Assembly (NCBI RefSeq): GCF_900114445.1
Contig: NZ_FOTB01000001.1
Coordinates: 740,937 to 804,936, forward strand
Reading direction: 5' to 3'
Length of the DNA: 64,000 nt
Source of the DNA: Salinicoccus halodurans
GTDB taxonomy: Bacteria > Bacillota > Bacilli > Staphylococcales > Salinicoccaceae
Part shown: one piece after another, positions 16,969 through 28,039 of the stretch
Position numbering within the stretch: the first letter of the stretch is position 1
How the letters are laid out: the number at the start of each line of letters is the position of its first letter
The notes under the pieces: model-generated
Told to the model about the DNA's origin: nothing
What the model saw: only the letters and a program-made list of their open reading frames with translations
Databases searched by the model: none
Translations under genes and position numbers: made by a program

Positions 16969-18323
16969 ATAAAAACTCATTAAAATACAGATGGCTGAAA
17001 CTGTCCACACTGATCATTACGATCACTTACCTCATATTCAGTTCTTTACTCATTTATTTTACGAGCGTTTATTTAAAAGACCAGGAGGATCGTTCGCTGA
17101 AAAGAAGCCTTGAAGAACTGGAATCTCTGTATGAATCCCAGCCGATAAATACTATAGGGCAGAATGAAATCTACTCAAGCCTCTATGACAGGCAGAAAAT
17201 GATCCTCTATACCCAGGGCGGGGATGTCGTCTACAGTGCGACCACAGGTGTACCCATGGACCTTGAGAGTGAATTCGAGCCGGTTCATGAGAGAGAGATT
17301 TCCCAGATGGAAACAGATGAGACCAGTTATCTGATTGGCAGGGTTAATATCGAATCCCAATACTGGAGTGGATATTTATCTGTAATCCATCCGCTTGATT
17401 CCTACAATGCGGTTATCCGCATGATGATGTTCATCGCCATCATTGTCGGTTTCCTCTCAATACTTTTCACATCGATCATCAGTTACTTCTTTTCTACACA
17501 GATGGTCAAACCAATCAGAAGTATTGCGAACCAGTTAAAACGGATTGAATCGGAAGGTTTTTCGGAACGGCTGAAGCTCAGTACCAACACTGAAGAAACC
17601 GATTATATGGTGGATTCATTCAACCATATGATGGATTCTCTGGAAGAGTCATATAACCAGCAAAAGCAGTTTGTAGAAGATGCCTCACACGAACTCAGAA
17701 CACCGCTGCAGATTATCCAGGGACATCTGAAACTGATCAGCAGATGGGGGAAACATAAGCCTGAAGTACTGGATGAATCTCTCAACATTTCGATAGATGA
17801 ACTGAAAAGAATCAATAAGCTTGTGGAGGAACTGCTTCTTCTTACAAAAAATGATGGAAAAACGAATGACACCAGGGATGAAATTGATATTAATGCAGAA
17901 ATCAGAAGCAGGGTGAACTCAATGCAGAAAGTTCATCCGGATTATACATTTTCTCTGGATCTGGATAGTTCACCCATCCATTTCACGATTAATTCCTATC
18001 ATCTGGAACAGATGCTCATCATTTTTCTCGATAACGCCATAAAGTATGACACTGAGAATAAACACATCATCGTAACGTCGGAGAAGAAAGAAGACTATTT
18101 CGATATTTCAATCCTGGATCACGGCATAGGAATTCCGAAAGATGAAATAGAAGCGATATTCAACAGATTTTACAGAGTGGATAAATCCAGGAGCAGACAA
18201 CAGGGAGGAAATGGCCTTGGCCTTTCTATTGCTAAAAAATTAATTGAGAACTATAAGGGAAACGTATGGTTGGAGAGCGCTGAGGGTAAATTTACCAAAG
18301 TGACGATAAGATTCCCGTTATAA
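16965..18323 (+). CDS. arlS: Sensor histidine kinase ArlS
   Basis: 452 residues. Two membrane helices (about 10-35 and 145-170) enclose an extracytoplasmic sensor region; HAMP linker, dimerisation domain with phospho-His242 in [10 protein letters not shown], and ATPase domain with N box LDNAIKYD, G1 box DHGIGIP and G2 box [12 protein letters not shown]. It phosphorylates ArlR. A 4-base overlap with arlR shows one operon. No terminator is obvious before odhA, so read-through is possible. Confidence 0.95.
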   Translation: MNKNSLKYRWLKLSTLIITITYLIFSSLLIYFTSVYLKDQEDRSLKRSLEELESLYESQPINTIGQNEIYSSLYDRQKMILYTQGGDVVYSATTGVPMDLESEFEPVHEREISQMETDETSYLIGRVNIESQYWSGYLSVIHPLDSYNAVIRMMMFIAIIVGFLSILFTSIISYFFSTQMVKPIRSIANQLKRIESEGFSERLKLSTNTEETDYMVDSFNHMMDSLEESYNQQKQFVEDASHELRTPLQIIQGHLKLISRWGKHKPEVLDESLNISIDELKRINKLVEELLLLTKNDGKTNDTRDEIDINAEIRSRVNSMQKVHPDYTFSLDLDSSPIHFTINSYHLEQMLIIFLDNAIKYDTENKHIIVTSEKKEDYFDISILDHGIGIPKDEIEAIFNRFYRVDKSRSRQQGGNGLGLSIAKKLIENYKGNVWLESAEGKFTKVTIRFPL

Positions 18324-18337
18324 TTGTCTGTATTGTG

Positions 18338-18402
18338 ACTTTTACACCTATAATTCGCTTTAAAACAGTATATCTTAATGCTAAAATAGTATGTGTAAAA
18401 GT
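18338..18402 (+). repeat. 10-bp inverted repeat flanking the odhA promoter region
   Basis: ACTTTTACAC (18338-18347) and its exact complement GTGTAAAAGT (18393-18402) lie 45 bases apart. TAAAAT, with TTAAAA 16 bases upstream, is a candidate promoter between them. This could be a pair of half-sites for one regulator with DNA looping, or an RNA stem in the leader. No known operator is recognised. Confidence 0.5.
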
Positions 18403-18429
18403 TAAAAAGATTCTAAAGAGGGTGGCAAA

Positions 18430-21204
18430 ATGCAAGAGAAAGAACTTGAGAACGCTCCGCTTCGTTTTGGAACAAATCTGGGGATGATTCTCGAGCTTCA
18501 TGACATGTATCAGGAAGATCCCAACAGTGTGAGTGAGGAAATGCGCACACTATTTGAAAGTATCGGGTCAGGCCAGGCCGGTACTGCCGTATCAAATCTG
18601 GATCACAGCAAAGTAAAAGGCCTGCTGAGGCTGTTGGATAACATCAGACTGTTCGGTCATCTGAAATCGGATATTTATCCAGTATACAGACCCGATGTCA
18701 AAAATGTTCCAAGCCTTGATTTTGAGGATTACGGTGTTACTGAAGACGATCTGAAAAAGATGCCTGCTTCTCTGGTTAGTTCGCATCTTGGAGATCATTA
18801 TGATAACGCATACGAAGCAGTGTCCCAGCTGTATGAATTATACACGGGTCCGCTTGCTTATGAATACATGCATATCAATGACACTGAAGAGCGTCAATGG
18901 CTTAAAGAAACTATCGAGCAGCAGAGCAGTATTTCTTTAAGTGACGATGAAAAGAAACATCTTTTTAAAACACTTGCAAAAGTTGAAGGTTTCGAAAAAT
19001 ATCTTCATAAAAATTTTGTCGGTGCTAAACGTTTCTCAATTGAAGGTGTTGACAGTTTAGTTCCGATGCTTGATCACCTCCTGGATTTAATGGCTGGCGA
19101 AGGGATTCCAAATCTCCAGATCGGCATGGCACACAGAGGACGCCTTAATGTATTGACACATATCCTTGAAAAGCCTTATGAAATGATGATCAGTGAATTC
19201 ATGCATACTGATCCTATGAAATTCCTCCCGGAAGATGGTTCACTTGAAATCACTCAAGGCTGGGCACGCGATGTCAAATATCACCTGGGCGGTGCCAAAA
19301 CAAGAAATGACAAAGGTTTGGATCAGCGCATCAGCCTTGCAAACAATCCAAGTCATCTGGAAGTTGTAGGTCCCGTAGTACTTGGTAAAGCACGTGCACA
19401 GCAGGAATCAACGGCACATGCCGGCTTGCCTGAACAGGACTTCAACCAGGCAATTGCTGCAATCATTCACGGGGATGCGGCATTCCCGGGTCAGGGCATC
19501 GTATATGAATCTTTAAACTTAGGTAAACTTGACGGCTATTCCGTAGGAGGTTCCCTCCATATCATTGCAAATAACCGTATCGGATTCACAACTGAAGAGA
19601 CGGATGCGAGATCAACAGTCTATGCATCAGATGCAGCTTTAGGTTTTGATCTGCCGGTTCTTCATGTGAATGCGGACAAGCCTGAACATGTATTGAGATC
19701 GATTGAAATCGCATTAAAATACAGACAGAAATTCAACAAGGATATTGTGATTGATCTTGTCGGCTACCGCCGGTACGGGCATAACGAAATGGATGAACCG
19801 ACTACGACCAATCCAATGCTCTACAAAGAAATCAAAGAACGTGAAACCATCGATGAAATTTATGGAAATGAGCTGGTAGAACAGGAAGTCATCACTGAGG
19901 ATGAAAAGAAGCAGGTTATCCAGGATGTGATCGACGAAATGAGAGCAGCTCACGATAAAATTGATAAATCCGATACCAACATCGACAGTGAGCTGAAAAC
20001 TCCTGAGGCGGTTCTTAAAGGTCACGAGAACGCTGTTGAATCTATCACGTTGGACAGACTTGCAGCAATTAATGAAACACTGTTCAATTATCCTGAAGAT
20101 TTCACTGTCTTCAAAAAACTCTCCAATGTTCTGGATCGCAGAAAGAAACCTTTTGAAGATGAAAGTGCATTGATTGACTGGTCACATGCAGAAGCACTTG
20201 CATTTGCTACAATTAATCAGGACGGCACCCCGATCCGATTGACCGGTCAGGATTCCGAACGTGGTACGTTCGCACAGCGCCATGTCGTTCTCCACGACCC
20301 TGAAACAGGAAAAGAATTTATTCCGCTGCATGAAGTTGATGATGTAAATGCATCATTTGATGTTCATAATTCACCACTTTCAGAAGCTGCAGTAGTCGGA
20401 TTCGATTATGGATATAATGTCGAGAACAAGAAAGCTTTGGCGATATGGGAAGCACAGTACGGGGACTTCTCCAACATGGCCCAGGTGTTCTATGACAACT
20501 TCCTGTCTGCAGGTAATGCCAAATGGGGTGAACAGTCAGGTATGACCTTGTTCCTGCCGCACGGTGCAGAAGGACAGGGGGCCGAGCACTCCTCAGCACG
20601 ACTGGAAAGATACCTGCAGCTTGCTGCTGAAAACAACATGACGGTTGCCAATCTCTCAAGCAGTTCCAACTACTTCCATCTTCTTAGAAGACAGGCTAAG
20701 TATCTGGGTACTGACAACATGAAGCCACTCGTGCTTATGACGCCGAAGAGCCTGCTCAGGAATCAAATTGTCAGCGAACCGGCCAGTGCTTTTGTTGAAG
20801 GCAGTTTTAAAGAAGTCATCATACCTGAATATAAAAAGACCAAAGTCAAAAAAGTTCTCATTGCAAGTGGTAAAATGGCGATAGATCTGATTACTGCACA
20901 GCAAGATAATCCTGATGACTCAATCCTGGTTGTCCGTCTGGAACAGATCTATCCATTCCCATCCGAAAGAATCAAGGATCTGTTCGGTGATCTCAAAAAT
21001 CTGGAGGAAGTCAGATTTGTTCAGGAAGAGCCGAAAAACCAGGGTGCATATCATTATGCACTGCCTTATCTTCTGGATATTGTTCCAGAAAAGACAGAGT
21101 TCAATTATGTAGGCAGAATCAGACGTGCTTCGACGGCAGAAGGCGATGGCGAGTCCTACAAACTCATACAGCAAAATATTATTGACAACGCTCTAAAATC
21201 CTAG
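18430..21204 (+). CDS. odhA: 2-oxoglutarate dehydrogenase E1 component
   Basis: 924 residues, RBS AGAGGGTGG before ATG 18430. E1 is the thiamine-diphosphate decarboxylase of the TCA-cycle complex and transfers the succinyl group to the lipoyl domain of E2. Recognisable parts: N-terminal [15 protein letters not shown], the ThDP-binding [25 protein letters not shown], and the C-terminal transketolase-like region [21 protein letters not shown]2 follows 11 bases later; E3 (lipoamide dehydrogenase) is not in the window, as usual in Bacillales. Confidence 0.96.
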   Translation: MQEKELENAPLRFGTNLGMILELHDMYQEDPNSVSEEMRTLFESIGSGQAGTAVSNLDHSKVKGLLRLLDNIRLFGHLKSDIYPVYRPDVKNVPSLDFEDYGVTEDDLKKMPASLVSSHLGDHYDNAYEAVSQLYELYTGPLAYEYMHINDTEERQWLKETIEQQSSISLSDDEKKHLFKTLAKVEGFEKYLHKNFVGAKRFSIEGVDSLVPMLDHLLDLMAGEGIPNLQIGMAHRGRLNVLTHILEKPYEMMISEFMHTDPMKFLPEDGSLEITQGWARDVKYHLGGAKTRNDKGLDQRISLANNPSHLEVVGPVVLGKARAQQESTAHAGLPEQDFNQAIAAIIHGDAAFPGQGIVYESLNLGKLDGYSVGGSLHIIANNRIGFTTEETDARSTVYASDAALGFDLPVLHVNADKPEHVLRSIEIALKYRQKFNKDIVIDLVGYRRYGHNEMDEPTTTNPMLYKEIKERETIDEIYGNELVEQEVITEDEKKQVIQDVIDEMRAAHDKIDKSDTNIDSELKTPEAVLKGHENAVESITLDRLAAINETLFNYPEDFTVFKKLSNVLDRRKKPFEDESALIDWSHAEALAFATINQDGTPIRLTGQDSERGTFAQRHVVLHDPETGKEFIPLHEVDDVNASFDVHNSPLSEAAVVGFDYGYNVENKKALAIWEAQYGDFSNMAQVFYDNFLSAGNAKWGEQSGMTLFLPHGAEGQGAEHSSARLERYLQLAAENNMTVANLSSSSNYFHLLRRQAKYLGTDNMKPLVLMTPKSLLRNQIVSEPASAFVEGSFKEVIIPEYKKTKVKKVLIASGKMAIDLITAQQDNPDDSILVVRLEQIYPFPSERIKDLFGDLKNLEEVRFVQEEPKNQGAYHYALPYLLDIVPEKTEFNYVGRIRRASTAEGDGESYKLIQQNIIDNALKS

Positions 21205-21215
21205 GAGGTAAAATA

Positions 21216-22511
21216 ATGGCAGAAGTAAAAGTACCTGAATTGGCGGAATCCATCACAGAAGGAACGATAGCAAGCTGGTTAAAACAAAAAGGCGACAGTG
21301 TGGAAAAGGGTGAAAACATCCTTGAACTTGAAACTGATAAAGTCAACGTAGAAGTTATCAGTGAAGAAGCCGGAGTAATTACAGAACTTAAAGCTGAAGA
21401 AGGTGACACTGTCGAAGTTGGACAGGTCATCGCCATCGTTGATGAAAATGGTGAAGGCGGCGGATCTTCAGACAGTTCTTCTGGAGAGAACAAATCAGAA
21501 GAGAGCAAACAAGAAGAAAATAAAGCAGAAGAAAGCAAATCTGAGAAAAAATCTGCTGAAGACAAAAAAGAAGAGCCTGCTTCATCGGAAGAAAGTGAAT
21601 CCGGCGATAATGATGAACGTATTGTTGCCACACCGTCAGCAAGACGCCTGGCACGTGAAAAAGGCATTGATCTAAGTGAGATCAATGCATCAGATCCACG
21701 TGGACTTGTAAGAAGTCAGGATGTCGACAATCATTCCAAGCAACCTGCTAAAGCGGAAACGCCAAAACAGGAAGCACCTAAGTCAAAATCATCAGATAAA
21801 CCTGAAAAACCGGTAGTCAGAGAAAAAATGTCCCGCAGAAGAAAAACAATTGCCAAGAAACTTCTTGAAGTGTCACAGAACACAGCAATGCTGACAACAT
21901 TCAATGAAGTGGATATGACAAACGTTATGGCACTTAGAAAACGTAAGAAAGATCAATTCCAGGACCGCCATGACGGCACCCGTCTCGGCTTCATGTCATT
22001 CTTTACAAAAGCATCTGTCGCTGCGCTCAGAAAATTCCCGGCAGTAAATGCCGAGATTGATGGCGACGACCTTATTCTTAAGCAATTCTTCGATATCGGT
22101 GTTGCCGTTTCAACAGAAGAAGGACTCGTTGTTCCTATTGTAAGAGATGCGGAGCGTAAAACATTTGCTGATATAGAATCTGATATTGCAGCTCTTGCCA
22201 AAAAGGCACAGGATAAGAAACTCGGTCTGGATGATATGACCGGTGGATCATTCACGATCACGAACGGCGGAGTTTTCGGATCACTTATGTCAACACCGAT
22301 CATTAATGGCACTCAGGCTGCCATCCTGGGTATGCATACAATCCAGAAACGCCCAGTAGCGATAGACGATGATAAGATGGAGAACCGTCCGATGATGTAT
22401 ATTGCCCTCAGTTACGATCATAGAATCATTGATGGCAAAGAAGCTGTCGGTTTCCTTAAAACGATCAAAGACTTGATTGAAAACCCTGAAGATCTTCTTC
22501 TCGAAGGTTAA
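21216..22511 (+). CDS. odhB: Dihydrolipoyl succinyltransferase (E2 of 2-oxoglutarate dehydrogenase)
   Basis: 431 residues. Lipoyl domain at 1-80 with lipoylated Lys42 in ETDKVNVEV; a long Ser/Glu/Lys linker (about 85-130); peripheral subunit-binding domain (about 135-170, [17 protein letters not shown]); catalytic domain with the HxxxDG signature DHRIIDG near the C-terminus. It forms the core of the complex and passes succinyl to CoA. RBS AGGAGG precedes ATG 21216. The linker is richer in Glu and Lys than the Ala/Pro type of many E2 proteins. Confidence 0.96.
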   Translation: MAEVKVPELAESITEGTIASWLKQKGDSVEKGENILELETDKVNVEVISEEAGVITELKAEEGDTVEVGQVIAIVDENGEGGGSSDSSSGENKSEESKQEENKAEESKSEKKSAEDKKEEPASSEESESGDNDERIVATPSARRLAREKGIDLSEINASDPRGLVRSQDVDNHSKQPAKAETPKQEAPKSKSSDKPEKPVVREKMSRRRKTIAKKLLEVSQNTAMLTTFNEVDMTNVMALRKRKKDQFQDRHDGTRLGFMSFFTKASVAALRKFPAVNAEIDGDDLILKQFFDIGVAVSTEEGLVVPIVRDAERKTFADIESDIAALAKKAQDKKLGLDDMTGGSFTITNGGVFGSLMSTPIINGTQAAILGMHTIQKRPVAIDDDKMENRPMMYIALSYDHRIIDGKEAVGFLKTIKDLIENPEDLLLEG

Positions 22512-22524
22512 TACGCAATTTCCG

Positions 22525-22558
22525 CAGCAGGTTTCCTCATGGGAAGCCTGCTGTTTGT
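22525..22558 (+). terminator. Terminator after odhAB
   Basis: A 12-pair stem (CAGCAGGTTTCC with GGAAGCCTGCTG, one wobble) with a five-base loop and a short T tail. Confidence 0.82.
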
Positions 22559-22601
22559 ATGTTAGAATATATTTAAAATCTGAAAGTCTGGGGAGATAGA
22601 C

Positions 22602-22805
22602 ATGCTTCATGAAACTTGGAACGACAATAATTTGAAAACAGTAAAAGCAGTACATACGAATGCTGCAAAATATAAAGTTTCCGATATGCTGACAGAAGGC
22701 AAGGAATATACAGTGGTTAATGAAACTGAAGAGTATATATTCGTCAAAGACAACTCCGGAAAAGTCGGCGGTTATTATAAGACATATTTTGAAGATGTGA
22801 ATTAA
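22602..22805 (+). CDS. Small DUF6501-like protein
   Basis: 67 residues, soluble and beta-rich. It contains the segment VKAVHTNAAKYKVSDMLTEG and ends GKVGGYYKTYFED. I recognise this as the pattern of a small Bacillales family (DUF6501), but with moderate certainty. GGGGAG precedes the ATG at 22602. It is the first gene of a cluster with the AAA/VWA pair; the next ATG follows 2 bases after its stop. Function unknown. Confidence 0.72.
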   Translation: MLHETWNDNNLKTVKAVHTNAAKYKVSDMLTEGKEYTVVNETEEYIFVKDNSGKVGGYYKTYFEDVN

Positions 22806-22807
22806 TC

Positions 22808-23599
22808 ATGGCTGCTGAATTTCTACACAATGATGAACATATAAAACAGGATGCAGAAAGTATTTTAAAACTGGGTAAGAACCTTTTATTAAAAGGACCC
22901 ACTGGGTCAGGTAAAACACGTCTGGCAGAAGATTTGGCAAGTGAATTGGACCAGGAGATCTTCAGCATCAACTGTTCGGTGGACGTTGATATCGAAGCAT
23001 TACTCGGATTTAAAACAATTGAATATGTAGAAGGCAGACAGGAAATCGTCTTCATCGACGGTCCTGTGATACGTGCCATGAACGCCGGAGCAATCCTCTA
23101 TATCGATGAGATAAACATGGCTAAACCGGAAGTCCTGCCGATATTGAATGCGGCTTTAGATTACAGAAGGACCCTTACCAATCCACTGACAGGCGAGACA
23201 CTTACAGCTCATGAGAATTTCAGGGCGATTGCTGCAATAAACGTCGGCTATGTCGGTACAATGCCTATGAATGAAGCACTACTTAACAGATTCAATGTCG
23301 TTGAGATCGGTTATGTGTCCAAGGAATCCCTGAAAGCTGTACTGATGGCTCAAAGTATACAAAAGGATGAAAGAATCATTGATACATTGACTGAATTCCA
23401 TCAGGATCTTGTGACAATGACAGAACAGGGCCAGATATCGAGAGAACCTTCAAGCGTAAGAAGCTTGCTCGACATGGCTGACTTAAGTACAATGATGCCA
23501 TTGTCCCGTGCATGTTATCGCTCCATTATCGATAAACTCGATAGTGAACAGGAAAAGAAAGCGATACTGAATGCCGCCGAACTTCATTTTGGAATGTGA
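22808..23599 (+). CDS. MoxR-type AAA+ ATPase
   Basis: 263 residues. Walker A KGPTGSGKTR (about 36-45), Walker B AILYIDEINMAKPEVL, sensor and arginine-finger region NEALLNRFNVVEIG. This is the CbbQ/NirQ/MoxR class, which remodels or activates a partner protein carrying a VWA domain. That partner is the next gene, overlapping by 4 bases. S. aureus carries a similar pair next to odhAB. The client enzyme is unknown; proximity to OdhAB is suggestive only. Confidence 0.85.
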   Translation: MAAEFLHNDEHIKQDAESILKLGKNLLLKGPTGSGKTRLAEDLASELDQEIFSINCSVDVDIEALLGFKTIEYVEGRQEIVFIDGPVIRAMNAGAILYIDEINMAKPEVLPILNAALDYRRTLTNPLTGETLTAHENFRAIAAINVGYVGTMPMNEALLNRFNVVEIGYVSKESLKAVLMAQSIQKDERIIDTLTEFHQDLVTMTEQGQISREPSSVRSLLDMADLSTMMPLSRACYRSIIDKLDSEQEKKAILNAAELHFGM

Positions 23600-25350
23600 T
23601 AAATATGGGTTATTCATTTATAAAATTCAATGACGAGATCATCGACTCTAAAGTCATGATGGAACTCACGGATCTGACACGTCTATTATTCAAAGATAAG
23701 GACGTGTCTGTTTCTGTACGCAAATACAGTTATTTCAATCCTTCAACCAACACCATGAATGTCAGCACATTCTGGAAACACAGATATGATATTTCAGAGA
23801 TTGAGGGATTCAGACATGATATACTCACAAGGTTCCAGTCAGATGCAGTATTTGATTATAATGAATTTGAAAATGTGAAGGATCGGAATATTCTTTTCCA
23901 ACAGATCTTTCTGACACTGGAACATTATCGAAACAGAAGAGAAGCAATCAGTCAGAGACCATTTATAGAACATATGATTGAACCCGGAGACATCATCTTG
24001 ATGGCGGAATATGAAAAGCCCGCCAATAATGATGCAGAGTTCTTTTTGAAGACATTGAACAGAGCCGTCTTAGAGCATAAAGATCATTTTAAAATCAATG
24101 ATTATTCATTCAATATCATCAGCCGCAGTACGAAGGAAAGCATAGATATGACAGATAAAATGCTTAAAGAGGTTTCGCTCGATGACAGGTTGTCCACCTA
24201 TCATCAGATCCATGATATGCCGTTTAACGATATCAGTGTTTATACTCATACAACACCTTACAGAAAAGACAGAGCTGAACTGCAATCGGAAGATGATGAG
24301 AGTGATATTGAGCATGATACTGGCAGAGTGGATACGAAAACAGACCGTGATGCTGATGATGCTGGCATACTGGGTGAAACGGGGGATAATGCAGCCAAAA
24401 AGAACAGACATAACATCGAGAATACTTACGACGATGATGTGGAAGATTTTTATGAAGGGTTTGGGCATAACCTTGGGGACAACACTATAAATGATAAAAG
24501 TGCTGCGAATACTCACGCCGAACTCATTATAAAAAAACCGAAGATTAAAATGGTGAATTACGATAAATACAGAATAAAATACGATTTTTATAATGACCTG
24601 GCACAGCAGGTGATTGGAGATATAACCAAAATACTGAACTTCAAAATGAATGAATTTCAGACAAACAGAAGTTCAGGTAAATTGATGAAAAATCCAATTG
24701 GACCAATCATCAGCGGCAGCCATAAAATATTCACCAAGAAAGTGTCAGAATCAAAAGAGGTGGATGCAGCATTTTCCATCATCTTGGATCAGTCTTACTC
24801 AATGACAGAGCATATGGAGGACTGCATCAACGGTGTCATCATCATCAATAATATCTTGAAGTCCTTGAACATTCCGCAAAGGATTGTTTCACACCACGAA
24901 GATTCATTTGAAATCATGGGCGACCATTATCCAAATTATCTGTATGAACACCTGGATTTCGACAAATCCAAATATTATTATCCTGTTTCTCTATTAGATA
25001 TTGAGTCCTCAGGTGATAACAGAGATGGATTCATTTTCAGACACGAAATCGATGTATTGAACAAACGGATGGAAAAAGATAAATTCATGATCATATTTTC
25101 TGATGGTCTCCCAAGTGCAGAACAATATAATCAAAGTGGGGTGATTGATACCCACGAAGCAATCAACGAGGCAAGGAAAAACGGCATCAGAGTCATGAAT
25201 GTTTTTATAGACGTTGAAAATGAGGAAAATACACGTGAAGCGATTAAAAATATATATGGTCAAAACACAATCATCGTAGAAAAACCGGAAGAAATCGCTC
25301 ACATCCTGCCAAATGTTATTGAACGGATTATTAAGTCATTAATCATTTAA
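23596..25350 (+). CDS. VWA-domain partner protein of the MoxR-type ATPase
   Basis: 584 residues from GTG 23596 (GTGA overlap with the upstream stop; an ATG at 23605 is an alternative, and neither has a strong RBS). The middle (about 230-300) is a long acidic, low-complexity linker rich in Asp. The C-terminal third is a von Willebrand A domain with the metal site DQSYSMTEH and later IFSDGLPS. No membrane segment or signal peptide. In related systems (CobS/CobT, NorQ/NorD) such a protein joins the ATPase in metal insertion or enzyme activation. Confidence 0.8.
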   Translation: MINMGYSFIKFNDEIIDSKVMMELTDLTRLLFKDKDVSVSVRKYSYFNPSTNTMNVSTFWKHRYDISEIEGFRHDILTRFQSDAVFDYNEFENVKDRNILFQQIFLTLEHYRNRREAISQRPFIEHMIEPGDIILMAEYEKPANNDAEFFLKTLNRAVLEHKDHFKINDYSFNIISRSTKESIDMTDKMLKEVSLDDRLSTYHQIHDMPFNDISVYTHTTPYRKDRAELQSEDDESDIEHDTGRVDTKTDRDADDAGILGETGDNAAKKNRHNIENTYDDDVEDFYEGFGHNLGDNTINDKSAANTHAELIIKKPKIKMVNYDKYRIKYDFYNDLAQQVIGDITKILNFKMNEFQTNRSSGKLMKNPIGPIISGSHKIFTKKVSESKEVDAAFSIILDQSYSMTEHMEDCINGVIIINNILKSLNIPQRIVSHHEDSFEIMGDHYPNYLYEHLDFDKSKYYYPVSLLDIESSGDNRDGFIFRHEIDVLNKRMEKDKFMIIFSDGLPSAEQYNQSGVIDTHEAINEARKNGIRVMNVFIDVENEENTREAIKNIYGQNTIIVEKPEEIAHILPNVIERIIKSLII

Positions 25351-25454
25351 TTTACATCATTTTAATATATCTGATAATTTAAAATTTTATAGACTTTAAA
25401 GATATTATAATGTAAACTAATGTTTATCTATTATTTAACAAATTAGGAGGTCAC

Positions 25455-26771
25455 ATGATGAGTACTAAAAATAGTTTCATCGTCGGTTTCATGCTTTTTG
25501 CCATGTTCTTTGGTGCGGGTAACCTTATTTTCCCGCCGGGTCTTGGCTTTGTAAGCGGAGACTATTTTTGGCTGGCAATCGCAGGCTTTGTCCTTACGGG
25601 TGTAGGGCTGCCGCTTCTTGGCGTCATTGCCGGCTCAATATCAAAAGATGGGTATGTAGAATCACTTAAAGTAGTACATCCTGCTTTTGCAGTTATTTTT
25701 ATGATTATTATATATTTAACAATAGGACCATTCTTTGCCATTCCCAGAACAGCGACTACGAGTTACGAAATGGCTGTCCTTCCATTCATGGACAATGCAG
25801 GAGCTTTAAGTCTTCTTATTTTCAGTATAATTTTCTTTGCAGCAGTCTTCTTACTAAGTTACAAAGCAGATTCTCTAACAAACAGTATTGGGAAAATACT
25901 GACACCTTTCCTTTTGATCACTATCGTTGCACTCATTATACGTGCAATCACATTATACTTTGGTAAAGAACCTGCACCGATAGGGGAAGAATTCAACGTG
26001 AGCTCGCCGTTTTCTGTAGGCTTTACAGAAGGTTACTTGACGATGGACGCCATCGCTGCTATCGCATTCTCGGTTGTCGTACTTAATTCCATCAGGGATA
26101 TGGGTATCACCAACAGAAAAGATCTGCTGATCGGCACTATCAAATCAGCATCAATCGCCGCTTTTCTTCTTGGGATCATTTACATTTCACTTGGCTGGAT
26201 CGGCAACAAGGTTGACTTGACTCCTGCTGATATCGGTGACCAGAATGCTGGTACTTTCATTCTAACCTTTGTATCTGATGTAGCATATGGTCAGTTTGGA
26301 ATGATTCTGCTGGCTGCAATTGTACTTCTTGCCTGTCTCACGACAGCGACAGGACTTATTGTTTCAGTAAGTGAATATTTCCATAAGATCATCCCTAAAG
26401 TTTCTTATGAAATTTTCGTGATAATATTTACTTTGATATCTTTCATACTTGCAAACCAGGGACTGGAACAGGTAATCCAGACAAGCGTACCTGTACTTTC
26501 AATCATTTATCCTATTGCAATTACTTCTGTCATAATGTTATTCGTAACTTACTTCATCTCCTCACCGCGTCTCAGCTTCCAGCTGCCTGTAGCACTGGTG
26601 ATTGTTATAAGCGTACTCGGTGTTGTTCATAGAAACGGATGGTTGGAGATGTCCTGGATTGAAAGTCTGCCTTTCTTCGCAAGTTCATTCGAATGGATTC
26701 CATTTATGGTAATAGGTTATATTGCCGGTTATCTGATAGGTCTCAAAAAAGAAAGAATTCAATATACTTAA
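25455..26771 (+). CDS. brnQ: Branched-chain amino acid/Na+ symporter BrnQ
   Basis: 438 residues with 12 predicted membrane segments. The start FIVGFMLFAMFFGAGNLIFP and the following GLGFVSGDYFW are signatures of the LIVCS family, which imports leucine, isoleucine and valine with sodium. AGGAGG five bases before ATG 25455. A TATAAT at 25406-25411 in the AT-rich gap is a plausible -10. The gap of 104 bases is too short for a T-box. It is the last gene before a shared terminator. Confidence 0.93.
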   Translation: MMSTKNSFIVGFMLFAMFFGAGNLIFPPGLGFVSGDYFWLAIAGFVLTGVGLPLLGVIAGSISKDGYVESLKVVHPAFAVIFMIIIYLTIGPFFAIPRTATTSYEMAVLPFMDNAGALSLLIFSIIFFAAVFLLSYKADSLTNSIGKILTPFLLITIVALIIRAITLYFGKEPAPIGEEFNVSSPFSVGFTEGYLTMDAIAAIAFSVVVLNSIRDMGITNRKDLLIGTIKSASIAAFLLGIIYISLGWIGNKVDLTPADIGDQNAGTFILTFVSDVAYGQFGMILLAAIVLLACLTTATGLIVSVSEYFHKIIPKVSYEIFVIIFTLISFILANQGLEQVIQTSVPVLSIIYPIAITSVIMLFVTYFISSPRLSFQLPVALVIVISVLGVVHRNGWLEMSWIESLPFFASSFEWIPFMVIGYIAGYLIGLKKERIQYT

Positions 26772-26776
26772 GATAC

Positions 26777-26814
26777 AAAAAGCAGTCCGGAAAATTTCCG
26801 GACTGCTTTTTATT
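26777..26814. terminator. Bidirectional terminator between brnQ and telA
   Basis: AAAAAGCAGTCCGG and CCGGACTGCTTTTT form a perfect stem flanked by A and T runs; the genes on either side converge. Confidence 0.9.
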
Positions 26815-26821
26815 AGTTTAT

Positions 26822-28039
26822 CTAGTAACGGTGATCTTCTTTAAGCTGGAGTAATCTCGATTTCAAATCTTCCTCCATCTCTACAAGTTCCTTTTCCGCC
26901 ACTTGACGCTTCTGCGAACCTTCCTGTTGAATTCTAAGCGTTTCTTCGATTGTTGTAACAAGATTTTCCTGTGTCGTTTTCAATGTTTCAATATCTACGA
27001 TACCCCGTTCATTTTCCTGCGCCGTACGCAACGAGTTCTGCTTAAGCATTTCCGAGTTTTTAGTAAGCAGTTCATTTGTAGTATTCGTCACTGCACGTTG
27101 TGCCTGTGACGCAGATTCCTGACGGAGCAGGGTGAGAGCAATCGCCATCTGATTTTTCCATAACGGAATACTTGTCAAAATCGAACTTTGAATTTTTTCA
27201 GCAAGTGTCTGGTTGATGTTCTGGATCATTCTTATCTGTGGTGCAGACTGGAGTGTAATCTGCCTTGAGAGTTTCAGGTCATGAACCCGTTTTTCCAGAC
27301 GATTGATATACTGCATCATATCGTTGACATCCTGTACATGCATCTGGTTATTTGAAGCATCAGCTTTCTTTTTAAGATCCGGCAGCACCTCATTGTTCAA
27401 TTCTTCTTTTTTCAATTCAGCAGCTGCGATATAAATATTGATTGCATCAAAATAGTCCTTGTTCTGATCATACAGTTTATCCAGAAGATGCACATCTTTC
27501 GTCAGTACTTCTTTGGCATGCTCGAGCTGGATACTGATCCGGTCGACCTGTGAGGCAACACTCTGATGTTTGGAGACGATTTCGTTAACTGATTTCTTAA
27601 CACGCCTGAAAAGCCGGGAGAAGATATTTTTCTTCTCACTGGATAATTCATCAGGATCAATTTCTTTGAGTTTTTTCATCAGATCTTCCAAAGTGTCTCC
27701 AATAGGACCGACATCTTTGGACTGAACTTCATTCAGCATCTGATGTGAAAACTTGGATAGTGCCTGCTGTGCGTTTGAACCGTAATGGATGAGCGCATCA
27801 TTGTTGAGTGGTTCAATTTTATCTTTGATTTCGTTGATTTTCTTCAGATCATCTTCGTTGAATCGTTCTTTATAAGTCGTCAATGCTTCTGTCGTCTGAT
27901 TCGGATTCACTTCCGTTCCGCTTTGTGGCTGAAGCTTCACATCTGAATTCGTCTGTTCTTCTTCTCTGGTATTCATCGGCGCAAAAGGATCGCTTAAAAG
28001 CTCTTCCTTCAGCTTATTCTCTTCCTTCATTTCCTTCAC
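26822..28039 (-). CDS. telA: Toxic anion resistance protein TelA (YaaN family)
   Basis: 405 residues, almost entirely helical with long coiled coils, no membrane segment. TelA family features are clear: VGPIGDTLEDLMKKLKEIDP, KNIFSRLFRRVKKSV, and SILTSIPLWKNQMAIALTLL. The N-terminus (about 1-60) is polar and Gln/Thr-rich. It overlaps the end of the XpaC-like gene by 26 bases. TelA/XpaC pairs are linked to tellurite, nisin and cell-wall antibiotic tolerance in Firmicutes; the biochemical role is not established. Confidence 0.92.
   Translation of the reverse strand: MKEMKEENKLKEELLSDPFAPMNTREEEQTNSDVKLQPQSGTEVNPNQTTEALTTYKERFNEDDLKKINEIKDKIEPLNNDALIHYGSNAQQALSKFSHQMLNEVQSKDVGPIGDTLEDLMKKLKEIDPDELSSEKKNIFSRLFRRVKKSVNEIVSKHQSVASQVDRISIQLEHAKEVLTKDVHLLDKLYDQNKDYFDAINIYIAAAELKKEELNNEVLPDLKKKADASNNQMHVQDVNDMMQYINRLEKRVHDLKLSRQITLQSAPQIRMIQNINQTLAEKIQSSILTSIPLWKNQMAIALTLLRQESASQAQRAVTNTTNELLTKNSEMLKQNSLRTAQENERGIVDIETLKTTQENLVTTIEETLRIQQEGSQKRQVAEKELVEMEEDLKSRLLQLKEDHRY

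Noticed and set aside
25351-25454. T-box or other riboswitch before brnQ
   Set aside because: The gap is only about 100 bases, AT-rich, with no T-box motif or terminator.
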